Of a stretch of 64,000 nucleotides of DNA, positions 8,096-17,900 are shown in pieces. Made by a program: the position numbers and the translations under genes. Every line of letters starts with the position of its first letter. Within the stretch, counting starts at the first letter, position 1. The notes under the pieces were generated by a model. That model did no database searches. It was not told where the DNA came from and saw only the letters and a program-made list of their open reading frames with translations. The stretch spans positions 58,480 to 122,479 of the forward strand of contig JACKJR010000007.1 of the NCBI GenBank assembly GCA_020637855.1. Direction: 5' to 3'. The DNA comes from Rhodobiaceae bacterium. GTDB taxonomy: Bacteria > Pseudomonadota > Alphaproteobacteria > Rhizobiales > Tepidamorphaceae.

Positions 8096-9891
8096 AGCCT
8101 GAAATCTCCCACCTCGATCTTCTTGAACAGATTGAGATCAAGCAGCTCAAAGGCCATCGACTCGGGATTGTTGAAATAAATCGGATCACCGCACCGCCGC
8201 GGATCAAAGCCCTGGTTGCGGAGATCGATTTTCTTGACCTTGAAAGTGCCGGTGATGTCGAGCGTTCGCTGCAAACGCAGAAAAACCGGGCGGGCGTAGG
8301 CGGGCAACTGCTGCTCGAGATGAGCATGCAGCGCCGTAAGGTCCAACCCCTCGTCGCTGACGATCGCCGCCATGCCCGCACGCCCGTTGTGAAGCGGAAC
8401 CTGAACACCATAGACGTTCACCTCGCGCACGCCGGGAAAGATCGACATGACTTCCTCGACTTCGGACGTCGACACGTTTTCTTCCTTCCAGCGGAACGTA
8501 TCCCCGATACGATCGATGAAATAGAAATAGCCGAACCTGTCCTTACGCATGAGATCGCCGGTCCGGAACCAGGCGTCACCCTGCTGGAAAACGTTGTGGA
8601 GTATCTTCTTCTCCGTGGCTTCCCGGTCGGAATATCCATCGAAGCGCTGTGCCGGCCTGTCAGGGTCGATCACGATCTTCCCGATCGCCTCGCCGGTTTC
8701 ATCGGGAGCGCACTCGATGCAATGCCCGTCAGGACCGCGAACGGGCTGTTCCGTTTCAACGTTATAGCGAACGAGTTTGGTCTGGAATCGATGTTCGAGC
8801 CATTTCGGAATCCGTCCGACCGAACCCGGCTTGCCATCTAGGTTGAACATGGTGACGTTGCCCTCGGTCGCAGCGTACCATTCGATGATCTTCGGAATGC
8901 GAAAGCGCGTCTTGAAACTCATCCAGATGTCCGGTCGCAATCCGTTTCCGTTGCAGAACCGAAGGCTGTGCCGGGTTTCATTCTCACTCGTCGGCGCATT
9001 CAGCAGATAGCGGCACAACTCACCGATATACTGGAAGGCGGTGCATTCGTGCTCCACGATATCGTCCCAGAAGTGACGCGCGGAGAACTTGTCCCGGATC
9101 ACGACCGCCCCGCCGGCAGTCAGCGTAATGCCAACCGCGAGAACCCCGCCAGCCGTGTGATAAAGCGGCTGAGCAACATAGATTCGGTCATCAGGCTGAG
9201 CGTCGCAAATCGAGGAAAAGCCGTTCATCACCGCTTGCACGCGGTAGTGGCTGATGATCGCCGCTTTCGGCAATCCCGTCGTGCCGCTGGTGTAGATGTA
9301 AAGAGCCGGATCCTCATTCGTCAGCCTCGGCTTGCGCTTCGGCGGCAATGGTGTCGGCGGCATCTGGGAAACCGCCTCATAGAGCGAATGCCCCTGCCCG
9401 TTACCATGCCCTGCCACCCACAACTGCGGCTGGGCTGCCAGATGCGGCCTCAGGCCATTGAAGACATCGAGAAATTCGCCGGAAAAAATCGTATGGCGGC
9501 ACGGCACGATGTTCATGCAATGCGCAAGGGACTGTCCGCTCAGGTTCGTGTTCAATAGCGCGACACGCGCACCAGCGCGAACCAGCCCGAACCAGATCGC
9601 CAGATATTCCGGGCAGTTGCCCATCATCAGCGAGATGTTGTCGCCGTGGCGAATGCCGATGCTCTGGGCCCAATGCGCATATTGGTTGGCCCGTGAGTTC
9701 ATCATTCCGTACTTGTAGCTTCGCCCCCCGCCGATCAGGGCTGTCCGGTCCGCGTATTTCTGCGCCAGATCGTCAAGCATGTCGGGAACGGTATGGGTCG
9801 AATCACGCGCAATCGCGGACACGCGTCTGAGCGTGCGTATCGCCCCGCGGAAATAGGTGATCTCGCTACTCAGGCGCTCGATCAGACCCAT
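8092..9891 (-). CDS. FATP-like long-chain acyl-CoA synthetase
   Basis: About 599 residues from ATG 9891, which has a strong AGGGGAG ribosome site; the open frame continues further upstream to 9963. It matches the very-long-chain acyl-CoA synthetase/fatty-acid transport protein type. The AMP-binding motif is YIYTSGTTGLPKAAI, followed by EWYAATEGN, the FYFIDRIGDTFRWKGEN-like segment (here RWKEENVSTSEVEE), and a C-terminal FKVKKIDLRNQGFD. It would activate long-chain fatty acids to CoA thioesters at the membrane. It forms an operon with the DUF924 gene through a 4-base overlap. Confidence 0.87.
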   Translation of the reverse strand: MGLIERLSSEITYFRGAIRTLRRVSAIARDSTHTVPDMLDDLAQKYADRTALIGGGRSYKYGMMNSRANQYAHWAQSIGIRHGDNISLMMGNCPEYLAIWFGLVRAGARVALLNTNLSGQSLAHCMNIVPCRHTIFSGEFLDVFNGLRPHLAAQPQLWVAGHGNGQGHSLYEAVSQMPPTPLPPKRKPRLTNEDPALYIYTSGTTGLPKAAIISHYRVQAVMNGFSSICDAQPDDRIYVAQPLYHTAGGVLAVGITLTAGGAVVIRDKFSARHFWDDIVEHECTAFQYIGELCRYLLNAPTSENETRHSLRFCNGNGLRPDIWMSFKTRFRIPKIIEWYAATEGNVTMFNLDGKPGSVGRIPKWLEHRFQTKLVRYNVETEQPVRGPDGHCIECAPDETGEAIGKIVIDPDRPAQRFDGYSDREATEKKILHNVFQQGDAWFRTGDLMRKDRFGYFYFIDRIGDTFRWKEENVSTSEVEEVMSIFPGVREVNVYGVQVPLHNGRAGMAAIVSDEGLDLTALHAHLEQQLPAYARPVFLRLQRTLDITGTFKVKKIDLRNQGFDPRRCGDPIYFNNPESMAFELLDLNLFKKIEVGDFRL

Positions 9892-10072
9892 GCGTCTCCC
9901 CTTGGCAGCCTGCACCATGGCGATGCAGCCTTTAGACTGCGGATGCTTCCCCGCAGACGGCATTCTTTTCGCGCGTTTCAGATTTTAATATGCCGTATGA
10001 TCAACAAAGCGCTCCTTGCACGACATGGCAAGATGCCTTATCGGCACCACCGCAATCCGATCGGAGCTTACC

Positions 10073-10321
10073 ATGACAATAGCACAGGAACTGGACGTCA
10101 CAGGGATGTTGTGCCCGCTGCCGGTTCTCAAGGCACGCAAGGCGCTTCAGTCGGCGCCAGCGGGAAGCTTGCTGGTTGTTATTGCGACAGACCCGGCTGC
10201 CGCAATCGACATTCCGCATTTTTGTTCCGAGACGGGGCACGAACTGGTTTCAAGTGAGCGCGACGGCGAACGTCTCGTGTTCACCATCAGGCGAAAGGAC
10301 TCAAGCCGGGCCCAAACTTGA
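10073..10321 (+). CDS. TusA-like sulfurtransferase family protein
   Basis: 82 residues with the SirA/TusA fold signature LDVTGMLCPLPVLKARKAL; the CPxP motif (Cys14) carries the persulfide in this family. The second half (VIATDPAAAIDIPHFCSETGHEL) fits the family's beta-alpha pattern. ATG 10073 has GGAG seven bases upstream and gives the family length, so the longer open frame from 10016 is not used. The sulfur acceptor is unknown: roles range from tRNA thiolation to molybdenum cofactor supply. It is convergent with the carboxypeptidase gene. Confidence 0.88.
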   Translation: MTIAQELDVTGMLCPLPVLKARKALQSAPAGSLLVVIATDPAAAIDIPHFCSETGHELVSSERDGERLVFTIRRKDSSRAQT

Positions 10322-10331
10322 GCCTCTCGCA

Positions 10332-11660
10332 CTAGTGAGCCGGCTTGCGCCTTGGCATCGGAACGCTCATCCCCGCCACCGTCGGATCAACGGCCTGCAA
10401 TTCGACAGCTGAACCGCTCTGCAGCCCGGTTTCCACTGCGGGAAGTGCGGTGGCACTTGCAATCGTCGGGCGCCGTGGAGGCGCGGGGATCGTGCGTGGC
10501 ATCGACATGGTCGCCAGATCGTCTTTCGGCAACAGCCCGTTGGCGCTGACCGGACTCCCCTGCCGCGGGCCCGACAGATAGGCCGCAATGCGCTGGGCGC
10601 GGCTGCCTCCGCTGCCCGAACTGATCTGGATCGCGGCAGCGCCTTTGCCCGACACTGAATTGAATCCGGAATCTTCCTGGTCATCCGGATCATCGCCGAT
10701 ATCGACGATCGGCACGTCGAACCCGAAAGATGCGATCTCCCTCGGGATAGGCTGGCGCTGTGATTTCGGCTTGCAGATATAAGGCCGCATATCGACCGGC
10801 TTTCTGCCCGAGCCACGGAAGGACTCGATCATGGTTGGACGGCCGCTGAAGAACCCCCGCGACCTGTCAAAGCCGTTCTCCAGCATGTGTGCCGCAACCA
10901 GTGCACGGTAGGATCCGTTTGGCGCGCCAAGCACAACGGCAATCAGGTGCTTGTTTCCGCGTTTGGCTGACGCAACGAGATTGTAGCCCCCGGCGCAGAT
11001 GTAGCCGGTCTTCATACCCGTCGCGCCCGGATAGCGGCCGATCAGCCGGTTGTGCGAGCGCAGCACCCTTTTTCCGACCCTGATACCGGGAATCGAAAAC
11101 AGGAATTGATACTCGGGAAATTCGCGCAGGATCGCTCTGGCAAGAACCGCCATGTCACGCGCGGTCGTGTATTGCCCGCGGTCATGCAGACCATGCGGAT
11201 TGACGAAACGTGACGACGTCATGCCAAGCCGTTGGGCCGTGGAATTCATCAGCGAGACGAACGCCGGCTCGCTTCCGGACACGGTTTCCCCGATCGCGAC
11301 CGCAATATCGTTTGCCGACTTGACGATCAGCATTTTCAGCGCGCTCGACAGCGTGATCCGCGTTCCGACCGGGAAACCCATCTTGCTTGGCGGATTGGAC
11401 AGCGCGTTCTGACTGATCAAAACCGGTGAATCCGGCTGAAGCTGCCCCGCGCGTAGCGCCGAAAAGGCAACATAGGCCGTCATGAGTTTGGTGATCGAAG
11501 CCGGATGCCATCGGTCGAAAGCCCTGTGCGCAAACAGCACCTCGCCGCTATCCACATCAATGAGAATGGCTGGACCCGCGCGCGAATCCGTGCTCGCCAG
11601 AACACCGGCGAAGAACACAAACACGGCCATGATCGCCGTAAGCAAACGGCGGCTTTTCAT
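10332..11660 (-). CDS. D-alanyl-D-alanine carboxypeptidase (peptidase S11, DacF-like)
   Basis: About 442 residues from ATG 11660; a GTG two codons earlier (11666) is better placed relative to AGGAGAGG. A signal peptide (LLTAIMAVFVFFAGVLAS) leads into a penicillin-binding fold with all three active-site motifs: SITK at residues 55-58, SAN at 115-117 and KTG at 217-219. It should trim the terminal D-Ala from peptidoglycan stem peptides in the periplasm. The C-terminal about 170 residues are Pro/Ser/Gly-rich and unusual beyond the catalytic domain. That tail ends in RRKPAH and has no clear membrane-anchoring amphipathic helix. Confidence 0.9.
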   Translation of the reverse strand: MKSRRLLTAIMAVFVFFAGVLASTDSRAGPAILIDVDSGEVLFAHRAFDRWHPASITKLMTAYVAFSALRAGQLQPDSPVLISQNALSNPPSKMGFPVGTRITLSSALKMLIVKSANDIAVAIGETVSGSEPAFVSLMNSTAQRLGMTSSRFVNPHGLHDRGQYTTARDMAVLARAILREFPEYQFLFSIPGIRVGKRVLRSHNRLIGRYPGATGMKTGYICAGGYNLVASAKRGNKHLIAVVLGAPNGSYRALVAAHMLENGFDRSRGFFSGRPTMIESFRGSGRKPVDMRPYICKPKSQRQPIPREIASFGFDVPIVDIGDDPDDQEDSGFNSVSGKGAAAIQISSGSGGSRAQRIAAYLSGPRQGSPVSANGLLPKDDLATMSMPRTIPAPPRRPTIASATALPAVETGLQSGSAVELQAVDPTVAGMSVPMPRRKPAH

Positions 11661-11855
11661 AGGCACGGGCGGGTGGCCTCTCCTGGTTCGGCCGGCTTGT
11701 ATTGAAAACCGGCATGAACAGCGCGTTGACTGGCAAAAAAGCTTGCTGACAGCCACCGCCGTCAGAACAATATGCTGGTCCCCAGCCATTGAAGCAGCCG
11801 AGTCATACCGTGTTCGCGCATGCAGCGTAAAGGGAGGATTTCGCTATGGAGGAAA

Positions 11856-13595
11856 TCAAGCCGCTTCCGAATCCGCCAGTTGCGACACGCCCGGCATGTC
11901 TTGAGGCGGAGAATCGGCGATGATCGTGCACATCGTTTCCGTATCAAGCGGGACCCTGATAACCAGCTCGTTCAGATCAGAATCCTTGCCGCCGTGGGCG
12001 CGGATCAAGGCACCTTTGGCTTTCGCGACGATGCGGCTGAGGGCTGCAATCAACACCGGCGCCTCAGCGCTATCTGCTGCATGCAATGGCTTTTGCTCGT
12101 CGCTTTCCTTGATTTCACGGAAAATGAACTGCGCGCTTTTCTGATCGACAATCGAACCCTGGACATAGATGACCGGGACTTCCTGCAGTGATCTTGCCCA
12201 GACGGACGACAAGGCAAACCGGAAAACCTTGCGCAGCGAGGACGTGCATCCGACCAGCGGCGGCAACGAGTTGTGCCGCACATTGTTCTGGGTAACCCCC
12301 TCCCTCCCCATCATTTCACTGAGCCAGGACGTGATCAGCATTTCCGACATGACGCTGACAGGCCCGTTCTCCGGATCGGACGCCGAACTGTCGAGCAGGA
12401 TCATGCAGGCGTCGAACAATTGCTTGTAATCGTTGATGCGCAGCTTCATCGCGCGCAGCTTCTGCTCAAGCTCTGATCTGCGCTCGGTTTCCTCCCGCAT
12501 GTCGGAAACCAGTTCGGAAACATCGGTCAGCAGCACCGTGAAGCCACGGCTGGAGCCGTCTGAGCGTGACTGCTCGGATGACGAGAACAGACAGGGTATG
12601 CGTTTCTTGCCGGCCAGAACCTCGCAGGTCGTTTCCACAGCCCCCTGCTCGGCGAGTTGCTTGCCGGTACAGGTATGCCCTTCGATCTGCAGCGCGCCCT
12701 TGTCAATCGCGCCTGCGATTTCGACATCATTGTCAACGCCAAACAGCGCCAGCGCATCCGCGTTGGCGGCGGTGACATAGCCGTGTTCGGATAGCGCGAT
12801 CATCGGCATCGGGATGTCCTCGATGCCGGAATCGCCGCCCCCGAAACCGTCCTCCGCGGTCGCAGATGCGATGAACATCAAGTCGTTGATGGCATCGCAT
12901 AGCCGTGTCATCTCCGCGCCCGTGACACCCTCGACGCTGATCTTGCCTTCACCGGCGCCGGAATCATTGAAGGAATGCTCGATCGCCATGGTGATGGAGC
13001 GCAGTGGCGATATGACCAACCGGCCAAGAAGCAGCATGGTGATCAGCGCCACGCCGAAGGCAATGAAAAGCCCGAACGCCCCCTGCTTGACGAGATCATC
13101 AAGAATGGCCCTGTGCTCGGCCGACGCGTCATAGCGAAGGAGCAGCCCGTGATCGAGCCGCATCGCATCAGCACTGAGGAAAATCTCAAACCTCTTGTCG
13201 GACATGGAAAATTCGACGGGATGGGCCATCATCCTCGCCTTTTGCCATGTCATGAAGGGCGCATCCCCGAAGGCTGCAAGTTCCGCACCGATGGCATCCG
13301 TGATCCTGCCGCCCTTGACAGGCGTCGAGCGGACGAGGTTCTCCCCCATTTCCTTCATGTCGAAGAGATCATGATTGGCGCGGTTGTCGAGCGCCCCCGC
13401 CACGAGATCGCGCACATGGGTTTCCAGTGACGCCAGCATCTCGCTTTTGCGGTAGATGTAGCTTGGGAGAACAAACGCCATGTCCATGGCAACTAGGGCG
13501 ACAAGAACGCAAGCACCGACAAGCCGGCACAGCCGGCTGCCAAGTGCGGCCGACAAAAACGATCCAGACTTCTTGTCGCTTTTCTGGCGAGACAT
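11856..13595 (-). CDS. Membrane sensor with PAS-like domain and degenerate histidine-kinase region
   Basis: 579 residues. TM1 (about 24-48), a periplasmic segment of about 115 residues, TM2 (about 178-202, GLFIAFGVALITMLLLGRL) and a HAMP-like linker are followed by a PAS-like domain (IPMPMIALSEHGYVTAANADALALFG) and a coiled coil (MREETERRSELEQKLRAMK). The C-terminus has the layout of an HATPase (VGCTSSLRKVFRFALSSVWA, RIVAKAKGALIRAHGG). There is no obvious phospho-accepting His after the coiled coil, and no clear N-box Asn or G-x-G loop. It is probably a pseudokinase or a very divergent kinase; no response regulator lies beside it. ATG 13595 is preferred over TTG 13601. Confidence 0.6.
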   Translation of the reverse strand: MSRQKSDKKSGSFLSAALGSRLCRLVGACVLVALVAMDMAFVLPSYIYRKSEMLASLETHVRDLVAGALDNRANHDLFDMKEMGENLVRSTPVKGGRITDAIGAELAAFGDAPFMTWQKARMMAHPVEFSMSDKRFEIFLSADAMRLDHGLLLRYDASAEHRAILDDLVKQGAFGLFIAFGVALITMLLLGRLVISPLRSITMAIEHSFNDSGAGEGKISVEGVTGAEMTRLCDAINDLMFIASATAEDGFGGGDSGIEDIPMPMIALSEHGYVTAANADALALFGVDNDVEIAGAIDKGALQIEGHTCTGKQLAEQGAVETTCEVLAGKKRIPCLFSSSEQSRSDGSSRGFTVLLTDVSELVSDMREETERRSELEQKLRAMKLRINDYKQLFDACMILLDSSASDPENGPVSVMSEMLITSWLSEMMGREGVTQNNVRHNSLPPLVGCTSSLRKVFRFALSSVWARSLQEVPVIYVQGSIVDQKSAQFIFREIKESDEQKPLHAADSAEAPVLIAALSRIVAKAKGALIRAHGGKDSDLNELVIRVPLDTETMCTIIADSPPQDMPGVSQLADSEAA

Positions 13596-13774
13596 TCGCA
13601 AAACTCAACGAGCCAACGGCGGCGGCCGCCCATCTTGGGAGTTTTGCCCACAGCCCTTAGGACATGGTTAAAATCCGGCTGAGAATGCCTCTTATCTGGA
13701 CATTTTCCTTGTTATTATCCGATGGTTAGGTGAAACAAGGGTAAGTGCCGTTGCGTGAATTCGGGAGGTTCTTC

Positions 13775-14923
13775 ATGACGCTGGCTAAACCGGGTTGCGC
13801 TCATTCCCGCTGGGGAATTCGCAAGTCGATGTGGCAGGCATTTGCAAAACTAACGGCCTGCGTCACATTTCTCGCATCCTTCGTCATTGTTTCCCCTTTA
13901 ATGGCGCAAAATTTCGCCATTTCTCCGCAATACGACTCCGTTGGCCATTTTCACGAAGGCCTGGCGCCCGCCATGCAAGAGGGATCGTGGGGTTTTATCG
14001 ACACGAGCGGCAACTGGGTTTTGAAACCGCAATACGAAAGCGTCTACCGTGGTGGCGACGGCCGGTTCGGCATCAAGCGCAATGGCCTGTGGGGGTTCAT
14101 CTCAACCGGGGGTGAACTCGTGATCGAACCGCAATTCGCCGAAATTCGCGGCTTCAGCGACGGTGTCGCCCGCGTGCGCAAGAACGATGACGGCTGGTTC
14201 TACATAAATCGCAACGGCGATCGGGAATCCGATGAGATTTATATCGAGGCAACCGACCGCGTCGACGGTCTCGCCATGGTCAAGATCGACAACGAAAACA
14301 TCGGCAAACGCTGGGTCATTCTCGATCCGCGTGGCGCGATCCAGGAGAGTTGGGACCTTCCGCAAGACGCAATCGAGAGTTTCTCGGCATTCTCGGAAGG
14401 TTTCGCCACCGCCAAGACCGAACGCGGAACCATCTACATGAGTACCGAAGGACGCGTGCTGTTCGATGGCGGTGCGATCACTGGCGGGCGCCCGTTCAGC
14501 GAGGGCCTTGCCGCTGGCAGCAACGGTCAGAAATGGGGATTTTTCGACAAGGACGCCAAGACGGTTATCGGGCTTGGCCTCGACGGAGCCCGCGATTTCT
14601 CGCAAGGCGTGGCTCCGGCAGCAGCCGGTGGCAAATGGGGGTACATCGACAAGAAAGGCGGCACCGTCTACCCGCCCACTTTCGACGCGGCCTATTCCTT
14701 CCGCGAGGGCTACGCAACGATCAAGCAGAACGGCAAGTTCGGGTTTTTGCAAATCGACGGGAACGGAAAGATCAGCATCTTCGTCGAGCCGCAATACGAA
14801 GACGTCTACGGTTTCCACGAAGGCCTGGCTCCGGTCATGCAGAACGGCAAATGGGGATTCATTTCCGCAGCCGGCGCGGATTACAGCCTGGTCCGCGGTG
14901 TTGGCGAACTAACCCCGAACTGA
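13775..14923 (+). CDS. Secreted WG-repeat protein
   Basis: 382 residues from ATG 13775, which has GGGAGG six bases upstream. An N-terminal basic stretch and a hydrophobic signal (LTACVTFLASFVIVSPLMAQ) are followed by about seven WG/KWG repeats (for example GSWGFIDTSGNWVLKPQYESV, NGLWGFIST, GQKWGFFDKDAK, GGKWGYIDKKGGTVYPP, NGKWGFISAAG). WG repeats form beta-rich surfaces of unknown ligand, in this case outside the cytoplasm. It is the first of three closely spaced plus-strand genes, 40 bases before the TIR gene, and likely part of its operon. Confidence 0.85.
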   Translation: MTLAKPGCAHSRWGIRKSMWQAFAKLTACVTFLASFVIVSPLMAQNFAISPQYDSVGHFHEGLAPAMQEGSWGFIDTSGNWVLKPQYESVYRGGDGRFGIKRNGLWGFISTGGELVIEPQFAEIRGFSDGVARVRKNDDGWFYINRNGDRESDEIYIEATDRVDGLAMVKIDNENIGKRWVILDPRGAIQESWDLPQDAIESFSAFSEGFATAKTERGTIYMSTEGRVLFDGGAITGGRPFSEGLAAGSNGQKWGFFDKDAKTVIGLGLDGARDFSQGVAPAAAGGKWGYIDKKGGTVYPPTFDAAYSFREGYATIKQNGKFGFLQIDGNGKISIFVEPQYEDVYGFHEGLAPVMQNGKWGFISAAGADYSLVRGVGELTPN

Positions 14924-14963
14924 TCACCCCTGTTGGCCTGAGGCCGGATAAGCACACCCCTTC

Positions 14964-17900
14964 ATGGCGCGTATCTTCATCAGCCACTCCAGCGCGAACA
15001 ACGCGGAAGCCCTCGCCATCGCCAAGTGGCTCGGCGAACAGGGCTGGGACGATGTCTTCCTCGACATAGACCCTCAGCGCGGGTTGATTGCCGGCGAGCG
15101 GTGGCAGAACGCATTGAAGTCCGCTGCCAGCCGCTGCGAGGTGGTCGTCTTCATTCTCTCGCCGGCCTGGGTCAATTCAAAATGGTGCCTCGCCGAATTC
15201 CTGCTCGCCAAGCAGATGAACAAACGCATCATGGGCGTGCTGGCGGAAAAGACCGATATTTCTGCCCTGCCAGTGGAAATGACTGCTGAATACCAGCTCG
15301 TCGATTTGTCGGCGCCGGGCCCGGTCGAGGAGATTGGCGTCGAGGTCGACCGGAAGCCGGTCAAGGTGAAATTCGCCACGGATGGCCTGACACGGCTGCG
15401 CCACGGCCTTCAGCTTTCCGGTATCGATGCCGGCTTTTTCCATTGGCCGCCGGATGACGATCCCGACCGCTCGCCTTATCCGGGCCTGCGCCCCCTCGAC
15501 ACCGAGGACGCCGGCATCTTCTTCGGCCGTGACGGGCAGATCATAACCGGGCTCGACCTCGTTCGCCGATTGCGCGATGCCGGAGCACCGCGACTGATGG
15601 TTATTCTCGGCGCATCTGGCAGCGGCAAATCCTCGTTCATGCGTGCAGGGCTGTTGCCGCGCCTCGACCGCGACGACCGCCATTTCACCGTGGTGCCGCC
15701 GGTCCGTCCAGAACGCGGCGCGCTATATGGTGAGACCGGCCTGCTGAACGCACTTTGCGACGCATTCGCCGCCTCGGGCAAATCAAGGAACCGCGCCGGC
15801 ATACGCAAGGCGATCGAAGCGGGTGCCGAAACGGTCGCGGACCTTCTTGCCGAACTCGTCGATATGGAAAGCCGCGCCGCAGCCGCGAGTGACGGCACAA
15901 CCGGCTTCCGCCATGCGGTCATATTGCCTGTCGATCAGGGCGAGGCCCTGTTCGCTGCGGAAGGCCGTGAGGAGGCGATTCACTTCCTGGAACTGTTCCG
16001 CGATCTGCTGAAACAGGAAGACGTACCCGTGATCGGCATGATTACGATCCGCTCCGACAACTACGAACGGCTGCAGACCGAGGAAGCGCTCGAAAACATC
16101 CGTAGCGAACTGCTGTCGCTGCCTCCCATGCCCGGCGGTGCCTACGGCGAGGTGATCGAGGGTCCCGCCCGCCGATTGACCCAATCGGGACGAAGGTTTG
16201 CGCTCGACGAAACCCTCGTCGAGACACTTCTCTCCGACATCGAGAAAGGCGGTTCCAAGGATGCCCTGCCGCTGCTGGCGTTCACGCTGGAGCGGCTCTA
16301 CAGCGACTATGGCCACGACCGCGACCTGACCCTGACCGAGTACAATGAACTCGGCGGCATCCGTGGTTCGATCAATGCCGCAGTTGAACGCGCGCTGAAA
16401 AACGCCGACGGCAACGGAGCCATTCCGGCCGACCGTGGAGCCCGCCTTGCCCTGCTGCGCCGCGGTCTCATCCCCTGGCTGGCCGGCATCGATCCCGATA
16501 CCGGATCCCCACGCCGGCGTGTTGCCCGCCTGTCTGAAATTCCCGCCGAAGCCCGTCCTCTCATGGAGCTTCTGGTCGAGGAACGCTTGCTGGCAACCGA
16601 TGTCGATCCCGACACCCGCGAGACAACCATCGAGCCAGCCCACGAAGCGCTGCTGCGGCAATGGGGGCGGCTGGAGGGATGGCTTGAAGAGGACTTGCGC
16701 GAGCTGACGGCCATCGAGGGTGTGCGCCGCGCCGCGCGCGACTGGGCGGCCAACGGCAAGAACCCGCAATGGCTCGCCCATGTTGCCGGCAGGTTGGAAG
16801 ACGCGGAGGCCGCCGCTCACCGCGAAGACCTGAAAGACCTTCTGCAACCGACGGATCGCGAATATCTCGAAGCAGCCCGGGAGGCGGAAGACCGGCGCGC
16901 GAGAGCCGAGCTGATCGCGCTGCGCCGCCAGCGCATGCTGGCCGTGATTGCCGGCGGCATCTTTGCCGCTGCGAGTGTCGTCGCAGGGGTATTGTGGTCC
17001 CAGGCAGATGCCGCCCGCAAGGCCGAGGAAGTCGCCCGCAGGCAGGAAGAGGTCCAGCGTGTCCATGCTCAGGCATCCGAAAAGATCGCCCGTTCCCGGC
17101 TGTCCCTTGCCGAAGGCAATGTCGAAGACGCCATCGCACTGGCGCTCGAAGGCTACAAACTGGAGACCTCGCCTGAATCGCGCTCCGCCGCTCTGACGTC
17201 GCTCATGGAGGTTTCCCCCAACCTCACCGCGGTGATACGCGGCGCGGGTGCGAATGCGGCTGCGCTCGGCTGGGACAGGGACGCCATCACCATCGCGGCG
17301 CGCGGCGCCAGTCTGCGCAGCTTTTCACCTCAGGGCGAATTCCGTGACACGACCGATTTGCTGATCGGCGGCGCACCGGACCCGCAATGGCTGCATGATC
17401 CCGTGTTCGTGGCCGGTCTTGCCGGCGGCGGCACGGTGACCGTTCTTACCAGCGGTGAATTGCTGATTTCAGCCAGGAGCGGTTCCATCACGTCCGTACC
17501 CGCGCCAACGGGTGACCAACCGCTTTACGCCGGCCCGCACAGAATCACTGCAAGCCAGGATGCCAATGTCTATGCCATGGCACGCACCGATCGCTCGGTG
17601 CTGATCCGCCGTTGCGAGCTTGAAACCGACCGTCCCGCCTGCCGTGATCAGGTGATAGACACACTGGAGCCCGAAGCACTGGCGCTGACCCGTGACGGGT
17701 CCCTGCTGGCCGTCGCCGGACCTGACGGCGCAATCGCCATCCACAATACCGCGACCGGTGCACAAACCGCTGGCGGCCCGGCAGGGCAGGCAAGCCCGCT
17801 GTCGCTTGGCTGGTCAAACGACAACGCGGTCCTTGCCGTCGGCACACGCGGCGGAGCCTTGTCGCTTGTGGATGTTAATGCGCTCGCGCCCGAATCCGGT

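Noticed and set aside
15783..17066. A 427-codon open frame antisense to the TIR-nSTAND1 gene
   Set aside because: It has no recognisable domain or ribosome site and lies wholly within a gene with clear motifs.
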